Below are positions 1 through 6,104 of a stretch of DNA of 13,871 nt, in pieces (the first letter of the stretch is position 1; each line of letters begins with the position of its first letter). This stretch comes from Chitinophagaceae bacterium (GTDB taxonomy: Bacteria; Bacteroidota; Bacteroidia; Chitinophagales; Chitinophagaceae). The DNA lies in assembly GCA_003167015.1 (NCBI GenBank), contig PMUF01000477.1:1-13871 (forward strand). The letters are read 5' to 3'. The notes under the pieces were generated by a model that ran no database searches, was not told the origin of the DNA, and saw only the letters and a program-made list of their open reading frames with translations. The position numbers were made by a program, and so were the translations under genes.

Positions 1-67
1 GACAGGCAATCCTCGACCCCATAACCCCACTTCCCAATACGGCCACTTTTTTGATGATGCGGTTCAT
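1..67 (-). CDS. 3-hydroxyacyl-CoA dehydrogenase, N-terminal fragment (runs off the window)
   Basis: Only the first 22 codons are present, starting at the ATG whose A is at position 67. They read MNRIIKKVAVLGSGVMGSRI and then AC. A basic start followed by VAVLGSGVMGSRIA is the first beta strand and GxGxxG dinucleotide-binding loop of a Rossmann fold. This exact form is typical of Bacteroidota 3-hydroxyacyl-CoA dehydrogenases (fatty acid beta-oxidation, NAD-dependent oxidation of the 3-hydroxyacyl-CoA), often fused to an enoyl-CoA hydratase domain. The family call rests on this short motif and memory of the family; another NAD(P)-binding enzyme is possible. The gene lies 112 bp downstream of the 212-aa gene on the same strand. 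I see no clear TAnnTTTG promoter box in that gap, so read-through from upstream is possible. Confidence 0.6.
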   Translation of the reverse strand, partial: MNRIIKKVAVLGSGVMGSRIAC

Positions 68-179
68 GGTAATGAAATTAGTTAGTTAAACAACTATTTG
101 CAGCTAAGGTAGGTAAAAAATCATTACGCCACGCATAGGTCTCCCCCGTGGCCGTTATGACTCCATAAAAGTAGGTAGA

Positions 180-818
180 TTAAAGGACCTTGCTCAACCT
201 GTCGATCTCGTAATGGTCGGCCTTGCTCACATATTCACGACGTTCCTTGATCTGCTGTTCCATGAGCAGACGGGGGTAATTGTCGCCGGTAATATAGCTG
301 ACGGTAAGATAGACGCCCTTTTCGATGATCAGCTTGTTGCCGCAGATATCCGTCATGTAAGTCTTGTCCTGTTCCTTAAGGGTAGCCGGACACTCATATT
401 TGCTCCTGATAGAGTCAAAAAGAATGTTGTTGGTCTTTTCAGTAAAGGAAAGAAAGCTTAACTGTGAGTAGTAAAAGAAGGAATTGATAAAATGGAATTG
501 TATCAGCACCTTTTGGTGGAGCAGCTTCGTGCGGTAGAACAGTATTTTATGTTCCTGTATATCGTTGATATTCTTGACCTGGAAGGAAGGCATCCCTATA
601 TTCCATATCACTCTGCGCGGCGATGCGCCGAACTGGATGTCCTGGGGAGCGATCAACGTTTTGGTCAGGTAGGCCTCGGTGTGTTCCTGAGACAACATGT
701 TGTGCGCGAAATCCAGATAATATTGATTGATGAAACTCCGGTAGAAGCTCTCCCTTTCCTGGTAGAACGAACTGTAGCGGTTATACGGCAGGATGCGATA
801 CTGATAGGTCTGTCTCAT
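180..818 (-). CDS. Hypothetical protein, 212 aa, tyrosine/isoleucine-rich, no signal peptide
   Basis: I do not recognise this protein. It starts at the ATG with A at 818 and ends in TAA at 180. It has no signal peptide or membrane helix and looks cytoplasmic. The first 40 residues are rich in Tyr, Phe and Arg (for example RYSSFYQERESFYRSF), and the C-terminus (residues about 185-212) is strongly charged and probably helical. The middle contains an RRVIWNIGMPSF segment. The sequence is varied and well balanced, which supports real coding, and the overlapping plus-strand frames read like noise. The gene and its upstream 250 bp are visibly more AT-rich than the metG to oxyR part. It sits upstream of the acyl-CoA dehydrogenase-like gene and might be co-transcribed with it; nothing else indicates a function. 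Confidence 0.75.
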   Translation of the reverse strand: MRQTYQYRILPYNRYSSFYQERESFYRSFINQYYLDFAHNMLSQEHTEAYLTKTLIAPQDIQFGASPRRVIWNIGMPSFQVKNINDIQEHKILFYRTKLLHQKVLIQFHFINSFFYYSQLSFLSFTEKTNNILFDSIRSKYECPATLKEQDKTYMTDICGNKLIIEKGVYLTVSYITGDNYPRLLMEQQIKERREYVSKADHYEIDRLSKVL

Positions 819-1042
819 AGCTGCTTTGATAGATATTAGATTTTACTAGGATATTTTCGAAATAGAAACGACGAATCTAAGCCCCGGAGTATTTCTGTTG
901 CCACTGTTTTTTTGAGTTTGCATCCTCAAAAGGACTGGCACTGGATCATTTTCTACAAATTTCGGGATTCAGCATTACTGTAACGTTAATATACGTCGCT
1001 AAGTATGATCTTTTAAACTTTTAAGGAATAGCACCTATGGTC

Positions 1043-1062
1043 TTGTCGAAAAAGAACGACAA
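1043..1062 (-). terminator. Small stem-loop just after the OB-fold gene
   Basis: TTGTCG and CGACAA form a perfect 6-bp stem with an 8-nt loop. On the minus strand it begins 4 nt after the stop codon of the 141-aa OB-fold gene, a usual place for a transcript 3' end. There is no T tract after the stem (the T run lies in the loop), so it may only protect the 3' end or be chance. The rest of 819-1066 is AT-rich and otherwise featureless to me; I could not find a convincing promoter there for the 212-aa gene. Confidence 0.3.
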
Positions 1063-1066
1063 TAGA

Positions 1067-1492
1067 TTATTTTTCTATAATAGATTGTACTAAAATGACA
1101 TTCTGCAACCTGCCGGCGCAGATGCCGAGGAGACGGAGACTGTCCCCGGGTTGGAGGGTGGCATACCGCTGGTTGAACTGACCGTCCAGCTGGCAATCCA
1201 CGGCTGCTTCCCCTGTTGGCGAAGTTCCCAGTGTGACGGAATAGCTGCCGGTTTCGTCTTTTCGGATCTTCTGGACCCGCCCGGTCACCGCCAGGACCTT
1301 GTAAAGGTATAGGCTATCGGAAAGCGCTTCATCATGATCGAATGCCACCGCAAGCTCACCCGCTGTCATGGCAAAATCCATTTTAGCAAAGACATGGCCC
1401 GATGAACGGGATTGGAAGAAGATACCGTAGACGCCCAGGGTCGCTATCAGACAAAAAAGGAGGATAATTCCGTATCGTATGGGTCTCTCCAT
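1067..1492 (-). CDS. Membrane-anchored OB-fold protein, tRNA_anti-like family
   Basis: A 141-aa protein with a short basic N-terminus (MERPIR), one hydrophobic helix at about residues 7-26, and a small domain facing the periplasm. The domain has the pattern of the OB-fold tRNA_anti-like family: TAGEL near residues 43-47, LYKVLAVTGRVQKI (63-76), a central strand pair ending in VDCQLDG (98-104), then LQPGDSLRLLGICAG (113-127) and a final hydrophobic strand. The pattern of 'VxGxV', 'C' and 'GDxxxxxGxCxG' is what identifies it. The family name reflects fold similarity; binding of tRNA or any nucleic acid is not shown, and the periplasmic position argues against it. It lies 116 bp downstream of metG on the same strand and may share its transcript. 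Confidence 0.75.
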   Translation of the reverse strand: MERPIRYGIILLFCLIATLGVYGIFFQSRSSGHVFAKMDFAMTAGELAVAFDHDEALSDSLYLYKVLAVTGRVQKIRKDETGSYSVTLGTSPTGEAAVDCQLDGQFNQRYATLQPGDSLRLLGICAGRLQNVILVQSIIEK

Positions 1493-1554
1493 GCAGTTGA
1501 GACCCTATATACGAAAAATAGGTATCGCAGGATTTCTTCAGTCTCCGTTATCCA

Positions 1555-1587
1555 CAACGTGCAGCTTCAAATGACCGCAACGTGCAG
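1555..1587. repeat. Short direct repeat between metG and the OB-fold gene
   Basis: CAACGTGCAG occurs at 1555-1564 and again at 1578-1587, starts 23 bp apart. The copies lie in the 116-bp gap downstream of metG. No function is evident; two ten-base copies in so short a space could be chance or a small binding site. Confidence 0.4.
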
Positions 1588-1608
1588 GCGGCTTCGCTAC
1601 CCGCAGCG

Positions 1609-3783
1609 TCAACTGACGCCGGAGCCGGGCTGGATCTTTTCCCCCGGCTGGACAAAATACAGCTTGCCGGATGGGTCCTCCGCCATCAGGATCATCCCAT
1701 TGCTTTCAATGCCCCGCATTTTCCGGGGACTCAGGTTCGCCACGACCACCACCTGGCGGCCGACGATTTCCTCCGGCTTGAAATGCAGCGCAATTCCCGA
1801 GACGATCGTTCGCTGTTCACTGCCGAGATCGATGCCGAGCTTTAATAATTTATCGGCCTTCTCCACTTTTTCCGCGGTGACTATAGTGCCTACCCGCAGA
1901 TCCAGTTTAGCAAAGTCATCATAGCCAATAGCCGGCTTGACTGCGGCCTCTTTACCCGCCGCAGCCTCCGGCGAAGGCGGGTTACCCGCTAAAGCCCCCG
2001 CCGTCCCCACCGCCCCCGCCGGTTCCCCCACTGCATCCGCTATCCTCGCCTCAGACGCTGCCTGCAACTTCCCGATCTGCTCCTTTACCTCCGCATCTTC
2101 TATCTTTCGGAACAGCAGCTCCGGCGCCCGCAGACTATACCCTACGCTCAATAGCTTTAGCTTTCCGGCATTTTCCCAATCCAGCATCTTTTCCACGACT
2201 TTCATCAGGTGCAGCATCTTCCGGGCGGTAAAAGGCAGGAAAGGATTGATCAGGATGGCCAGGTTCGCCGTCACCTGCAGACAAAGATGCAGACAGTTGT
2301 CGATCAGCTGTTGATTCTCAGGGGTCTCTTCCAGCGTGCGGACCACGATCCACGGTTCTTTCTTCTGCATGTACTTGTTGGCGAGGTCCGATAACATGAT
2401 CACTTCGAACTGCGCATCGCGAAAGCGGTATTCTTCGAGTAGCTTCTCCACCTTTGCAGGGGTCGCCTCGATAGCGGCAATGATCTCCCGGTCTGCATCA
2501 TCGAATCGGTCCGGATGAAGAGGTGGCACTTTCCCATTGCATAATTTATGCATCAACACAAAGGTCCGGTTGACGAAATTCCCGAATTTACTGACCAGCT
2601 CACTGTTATTGGCATCCTGGAACCCCTTCCAGGTGAACTCACTGTCCTTTGTCTCGGGAGAGATGGTCGTCAGGTAATACCTCAGGCTGTCCGCCAGCTG
2701 CGGACCACCATTATCTTTTTTGATGAAGTCATTGATATAGTCCTCCATCTCCAGCTTCCAGTTCCTGCTGGTGCTCATTTTATCCCCTTCCAGGTTCATG
2801 AACTCGTTGGCCGGCACGTTATCCGGTAAGATATTCCCATGCAATTTCAGCATGATCGGGAAGATGATGCAATGGAAGACGATATTGTCCTTGCCGATAA
2901 AATGCACCAGCTTCGTATCCTTGTCATACCAATAAGGCCGCCAGTCCTTGCCGGTATTCAGCCCCCATTGACGGGTCGCGCTGATATAACCGATCGGCGC
3001 ATCGAACCAGACGTACAATACCTTTCCCTCCGCATCGGGCAGCGGCACCTTGACACCCCAGTCTAAGTCCCTGGTGACGGCCCTGGGTTGTAACCCGCCA
3101 TCGATCCAGCTCTTGCACTGTCCTATCACAGTTGCGCGCCAGTCATCCTTATGTTCCTTCAGGATCCATTCCCGCAGGAAATCTTCGTGTTTATCCAGGG
3201 GCAGATACCAGTGACGCGTGCTCCGCTTTACCGGCGGCTTACCGCTCAGCGTGCTATGCGGATGCAGCAGCATTTCAGGACTTAATGACGTGCCGCAGTT
3301 CTCGCATTGATCTCCATAAGCGCGCGTATTCCCGCAGACAGGACAGGTACCTACGATATACCGGTCCGCCAGGAAGGTCTTCGCCTCCTCGTCATAATAT
3401 TGTTCGCTCTCTTTTACCTCCAGGTCCCCCCTGCTATTCAGATAAGTGAAAAATTCCTGCGCTGTCTCATGATGGAGAGGCTCGCTGGTGCGGTGATAGA
3501 TGTCAAAGGAGATACCCAGATCGGCAAAATTCTGGCGGATCAGCTCGTGGTATTTGTCAATAATGGCTCGGGGGGTCGTACCTTCTTTCATCGCCTGGAT
3601 AGGGATGGCTGTTCCATGCTCATCGCTCCCGCAGATGAACGCCACATCACGCTTTTGCGCCCGCAGGTACCGTACATAAATATCTGCCGGCAGGTAAGCT
3701 CCGGCCAGATGACCAATATGCTTCAGCCCATTGGCATACGGCAACGCTGCAGTGATCAGATATCTTTTTGGTGAATTCGTCAT
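1609..3783 (-). CDS. metG: Methionyl-tRNA synthetase with C-terminal tRNA-binding domain
   Basis: A full-length 724-aa class Ia synthetase that charges tRNA(Met) with methionine in the cytoplasm. The signature HIGH is at residues 22-25 (PYANGLKHIGH) and KMSTS, the KMSKS-loop equivalent, at 335-339. The inserted zinc knuckle is complete: CPVC at 147-150 and CENC at 160-163. WFDAPIGYISAT (259-270) and FIGKDNIVFH (295-304) are active-site segments. The helical anticodon-binding domain covers about 385-560. An Ala/Pro/Gly-rich linker (about 585-618) leads to a Trbp111/EMAP-II OB-fold (about 620-724; KLDLRVGTI, SPRKMRGIESNGM) that aids tRNA binding and dimerisation. I chose the ATG at 3783 because homologous sequence starts at MTNSPKRYLITAALPYANG; an upstream in-frame start would run through a strong inverted repeat. 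The gene appears to have its own promoter. Confidence 0.97.
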   Translation of the reverse strand: MTNSPKRYLITAALPYANGLKHIGHLAGAYLPADIYVRYLRAQKRDVAFICGSDEHGTAIPIQAMKEGTTPRAIIDKYHELIRQNFADLGISFDIYHRTSEPLHHETAQEFFTYLNSRGDLEVKESEQYYDEEAKTFLADRYIVGTCPVCGNTRAYGDQCENCGTSLSPEMLLHPHSTLSGKPPVKRSTRHWYLPLDKHEDFLREWILKEHKDDWRATVIGQCKSWIDGGLQPRAVTRDLDWGVKVPLPDAEGKVLYVWFDAPIGYISATRQWGLNTGKDWRPYWYDKDTKLVHFIGKDNIVFHCIIFPIMLKLHGNILPDNVPANEFMNLEGDKMSTSRNWKLEMEDYINDFIKKDNGGPQLADSLRYYLTTISPETKDSEFTWKGFQDANNSELVSKFGNFVNRTFVLMHKLCNGKVPPLHPDRFDDADREIIAAIEATPAKVEKLLEEYRFRDAQFEVIMLSDLANKYMQKKEPWIVVRTLEETPENQQLIDNCLHLCLQVTANLAILINPFLPFTARKMLHLMKVVEKMLDWENAGKLKLLSVGYSLRAPELLFRKIEDAEVKEQIGKLQAASEARIADAVGEPAGAVGTAGALAGNPPSPEAAAGKEAAVKPAIGYDDFAKLDLRVGTIVTAEKVEKADKLLKLGIDLGSEQRTIVSGIALHFKPEEIVGRQVVVVANLSPRKMRGIESNGMILMAEDPSGKLYFVQPGEKIQPGSGVS

Positions 3784-3932
3784 AATGTATGTGCGGGATA
3801 TGCGCTTTAGCAAAATTAGCACATATCCCGCAAAGCGCTAATGTCTGTGAACTTCGCCCTTGCCACCGGCAAGGCCTCGTTCGCAACCTTCGCCCAAAGG
3901 CTCGGTTGCGGCCGCCGGACCTTCGGTCCGCT
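3784..3932 (-). promoter_or_regulatory. Structured 5' leader upstream of metG
   Basis: Read in the metG direction, about 150 nt separate the predicted transcription start (near 3932) from the ATG. Inverted repeats fill much of it: CGGACC-GAA-GGTCCG (3930-3916); CGCAACC/GGTTGCG (3910-3882) enclosing a weak GCC/GGC pair; CCTTGCC-GGT-GGCAAGG (3874-3858); and a 15-bp stem (3832-3792) whose foot lies 8 nt before the ATG. The stems are seen directly; that they act in the RNA is inference. A leader of this type could control translation or premature termination of metG. I see no T-tract terminator and no match to a riboswitch class I know. The four stems might instead be a decayed intergenic repeat element. 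Confidence 0.5.
3792..3832 (-). repeat. 15-bp inverted repeat with 11-nt loop, 8 nt before the metG start
   Basis: Arms 3792-3806 and 3818-3832 are complementary at 14 of 15 positions. The single exception (3803 with 3821) is a G-U wobble in minus-strand RNA but an A-C mismatch in plus-strand RNA, so the hairpin is stable in the metG transcript rather than in the antisense one. The region between the arms contains TAATTTTG (3818-3811 minus), an exact copy of the Bacteroidota -7 consensus, so the dyad could alternatively be an operator around a second promoter. A TTA lies 20 bp upstream in place of the expected TTG. Confidence 0.7.
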
Positions 3933-3937
3933 GGGTG

Positions 3938-3968
3938 CAAAATTACACCCTTTGGCTCATTATCCCAA
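3938..3968 (-). promoter_or_regulatory. Probable metG promoter (Bacteroidota type)
   Basis: On the minus strand TTG (3968-3966), a 20-bp spacer and TAATTTTG (3945-3938) match the Bacteroidota -33/-7 consensus TTG-N19/20-TAnnTTTG. Transcription would start at about 3932. The -7 box is enclosed by a perfect 5-bp inverted repeat, GGGTG and CACCC (3933-3950). Confidence 0.65.
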
Positions 3969-3993
3969 CGGCTTATCCCAACCTCATTATCCC
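3960..3993. repeat. Three phased copies of TTATCCC
   Basis: TTATCCC occurs at 3960-3966, 3973-3979 and 3987-3993, with starts 13 and 14 bp apart. The first two copies extend to TTATCCCAAC. The cluster overlaps the -33 region of the proposed metG promoter and extends upstream of it, a position suited to a regulator or to accidental tandem duplication. Confidence 0.5.
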
Positions 3994-4035
3994 GGAACCA
4001 TCACCTCCATCGATGTCGTATTCGGCGGAGCGCCC

Positions 4036-4887
4036 TTACTCCTGCAACGCGAACTCTACCGAGGCATTTTTCTTGTAATCGGTGGATAGGAACAGTTCAT
4101 ACGTCTTTCCATGAACGGTCACTTCCATCAGCGCCGTATTCGGCGGCAGCGTACCCAGGTTTTCGGCGAACAGCACCAGCCTGTTGACGGGAAGATTCTT
4201 ATCGATGGCCACCAGCAGCACTTTCGGCTGAGCAGTCAGTTTATAATGTTGCAATAATAGTTCGTTGTTCATATATAAGCTCACGGAATCCCCGTCGATC
4301 TCACCATTGTCATACAAGACGACTTTGACAGTGTCGGTACCCCGGACAGGAATAGTCGCTATCACCGGCGTCTCCCGCCCTTGTAAAGCCTTTAATTGAG
4401 CAGAATCTTTTTTCTTTCGGGGGGGTATGACGATGGGGATAAAGGGAGGCGCCTTCTTCTCCAGCCGGATGGCCAGCGCAGTCGCTTTCTCTCCCTCCGG
4501 GGTCGCCGTACTTTCCCACTGACCTTCCAGCGCATCCCTGCGTCCCGGCGTCCGCCGGTAATATAGAACGTGAAAGCCGGACCCTCTGCCGGAATCGCCC
4601 ATCGCGGCAGCCATCGCACTGTCTTCCCGGATGGTCAGCACCGAATCCTTACCATAAAATCGTCCGCTGATAATAAGATGCCTGATATATTGCCTCTCGG
4701 GGAAGTACCAATGCAGCACACCCGCCACCGCTGAATCACCTTCTGTAATCGTCAGGACTATCTTTTGACGGGTGTCCGACCCATTGTCGGTGGCAGTCCC
4801 TGTCCACTGTCCGGTCAGATCCTGTGCCCGCAATTCCCCTCCCATCACTGATGACAATAACAATAAGACTGCCAATAAAGAACGCAT
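4036..4887 (-). CDS. Secreted protein of unknown function, 283 aa
   Basis: The N-terminus is a clear Sec signal peptide (MRSLLAVLLLLSSVMGGELRA, probable cut after residue 21, then QDLTGQWTG). The mature N-terminal part (about 23-145) starts like a lipocalin-like or small beta-barrel domain: 'LTGQWTGTATD' followed by alternating strands, and a second 'LEGQWESTATPEGE' at 120-133. A Pro/Lys-rich linker (about 147-165) leads to a C-terminal beta-rich domain (about 185-280) holding VVLYDNGEIDGDSVSLYMNN. That DNGEIDGD stretch is a form I associate with secreted Bacteroidota proteins and resembles a calcium-binding loop. No catalytic motif is visible. The gene is divergent from the first LD-carboxypeptidase (83 bp apart) and lies upstream of metG. 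The start is the ATG with A at 4887, directly before the signal peptide. Confidence 0.8.
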   Translation of the reverse strand: MRSLLAVLLLLSSVMGGELRAQDLTGQWTGTATDNGSDTRQKIVLTITEGDSAVAGVLHWYFPERQYIRHLIISGRFYGKDSVLTIREDSAMAAAMGDSGRGSGFHVLYYRRTPGRRDALEGQWESTATPEGEKATALAIRLEKKAPPFIPIVIPPRKKKDSAQLKALQGRETPVIATIPVRGTDTVKVVLYDNGEIDGDSVSLYMNNELLLQHYKLTAQPKVLLVAIDKNLPVNRLVLFAENLGTLPPNTALMEVTVHGKTYELFLSTDYKKNASVEFALQE

Positions 4888-4970
4888 GTATTAAAAGTAG
4901 TAAATTTAAATCTCGGCAATCCGAACCGGATGAAATTTTTTGCTGCCGCAATGTTAATACAAATGTAAAG
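4888..4970. promoter_or_regulatory. Shared divergent promoter region
   Basis: These 83 bp separate the secreted 283-aa gene (minus) from the first LD-carboxypeptidase gene (plus). On the minus strand TACATTTG (4967-4960) is an exact TAnnTTTG box, which would give a leader of about 65 nt for the 283-aa gene, but no TTG lies at the right distance upstream. On the plus strand the best candidate is TAAATTTA (4901-4908), one base off consensus, again without a good -33 box. No clear Shine-Dalgarno sequence precedes either start. Confidence 0.35.
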
Positions 4971-6053
4971 ATGAATCGAAAAAACTTTCTGTCTTCCGTA
5001 CTGGGCATGGGCGCCATGGGATCAGTAGGATCAGCCTTCGCCAAAAGCGGCGACTCCAGCCAACCCTCACACAGCGCTCCCGCTTCTAAGCTCGACCGTT
5101 CCCTCGAACGGTCTCTCCCTCGTTCCATCCTCCTTGTCCCTCCTTATCTTCAGCCAGGTGATACGATCGGCATCACCTGCCCCGCCGGAAATATCACCCT
5201 GAAAGAGATTCAGCCCGCTATCCAGCAGATACAGGGCTGGGGCTTCCATATTAAGATCGGCGACACTGTCGGCAAAAAAGACTTCACCTTCGGCGGCACC
5301 GATGCCGAAAGACTCGCCGACTTCCAGCAAATGCTGGACGATCCCGCCGTCAATGCCATCCTCTGCGCCCGCGGCGGCTACGGCGCCGTTCATATTGTCG
5401 ATGGATTGAATTTTTCTTCCTTACTGCAACATCCCAAATGGATCATCGGCTTCAGCGATATTACCGTTCTTCTTTGCCATATTCATACCAATCTGCACAT
5501 CGCATCCATTCACTCCAAAATGTGCAACAGCTTTCCCGATGACTGGTCAAAGGCCGAACCCGTCCAGGTGGCCTCCATCCTTTCCATTCGCCAGGCGCTC
5601 ACCGGAGAGAAAATGCAATATACCGCCCCGCCGCAGCAATATAACCGGGCAGGATCGGCCGAAGGTCAGCTGGTCGGCGGCAACCTCAAGACCATCGAAA
5701 GCCTCGCGGGCACCGTGTCGGATATCGATACTGCCGGAAAGCTCCTGTTCGTCGAAGATACCGGGGAATATTTGTACAGCATCGATCGCATGTTCTGGCA
5801 CCTTCAGCGTACCGGCAGGCTCGACCGTTTGGCCGGCCTCATCATCGGCGGATTCAAAGTCAGGCCCGATGATCCCGGGGATGAATTCGGACGCACGGTC
5901 TACGATATTGTGACGGACAGGGTGAAGCCCTATAATTACCCCGTCTGCTTTAATTTTCCCGTCGGTCACCAACTGGAAAACTACGCCCTCAAATACGGCG
6001 TCCCTCATATTCTCACCGTTCACCCCGACCAGGTTAATCTGGCGGAAAAATAA
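4971..6053 (+). CDS. Exported S66-family LD-carboxypeptidase
   Basis: A 360-aa serine peptidase of the LdcA/MccF (S66) family. LdcA-type members release the terminal D-Ala from the murein tetrapeptide L-Ala-D-Glu-meso-DAP-D-Ala during peptidoglycan recycling; MccF-type members cut microcin C-like amides. Catalytic residues are visible: Ser162 in IIGFSDIT, Glu262 in LLFVEDTGEYLY and His333 in FPVGHQ, with spacing close to P. aeruginosa LdcA (Ser115, Glu217, His285). ARGGYG is at 133-138. The start at 4971 gives a signal peptide MNRKNFLSSVLGMGAMGSVGSAFA cut after about residue 24; its NRKNFL resembles a Tat motif but has RK instead of RR. A Ser/Arg-rich linker (about 25-52) precedes the domain. 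The export signal is notable, since E. coli LdcA is cytoplasmic. A paralog follows 51 bp downstream. Confidence 0.9.
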   Translation: MNRKNFLSSVLGMGAMGSVGSAFAKSGDSSQPSHSAPASKLDRSLERSLPRSILLVPPYLQPGDTIGITCPAGNITLKEIQPAIQQIQGWGFHIKIGDTVGKKDFTFGGTDAERLADFQQMLDDPAVNAILCARGGYGAVHIVDGLNFSSLLQHPKWIIGFSDITVLLCHIHTNLHIASIHSKMCNSFPDDWSKAEPVQVASILSIRQALTGEKMQYTAPPQQYNRAGSAEGQLVGGNLKTIESLAGTVSDIDTAGKLLFVEDTGEYLYSIDRMFWHLQRTGRLDRLAGLIIGGFKVRPDDPGDEFGRTVYDIVTDRVKPYNYPVCFNFPVGHQLENYALKYGVPHILTVHPDQVNLAEK

Positions 6054-6068
6054 GCGCCTTATATCTTG
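6039..6068 (+). promoter_or_regulatory. Possible weak promoter for the second LD-carboxypeptidase
   Basis: CTG (6039-6041), 20 bp and TATCTTG (6062-6068) resemble a Bacteroidota promoter with a shortened -7 box. It overlaps the end of the first carboxypeptidase gene. Read-through from that gene is an equally good explanation for expression. Confidence 0.25.
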
Positions 6069-6104
6069 CCAAATCTCCCTTTTTTTGACCAGTTTTGGCG
6101 GATT

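Noticed and set aside
1079..1086. AATAGATT repeated at 1061-1068 and 1079-1086.
   Set aside because: An eight-base AT-rich repeat across a stop codon is easily explained by chance.
3858..3880. GGTGGCAAGGGCG in the metG leader, faintly like the T-box sequence (GGTGGNACCGCG).
   Set aside because: Only the first half matches, it lies in the loop and 3' arm of a simple hairpin, there is no terminator after it, and T-boxes are not expected in Bacteroidota.
3841..4089. Several short plus-strand open frames in the gap between metG and the 283-aa gene.
   Set aside because: They overlap each other and the coding strand of a real gene, are Pro/Arg-rich from the GC-rich hairpins and show no protein-like pattern.
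4971..5042. Tat export signal on the first LD-carboxypeptidase.
   Set aside because: The motif is NRKNFL with a single Arg followed by Lys; an ordinary Sec-type signal is the safer call, although a non-canonical Tat signal cannot be excluded.
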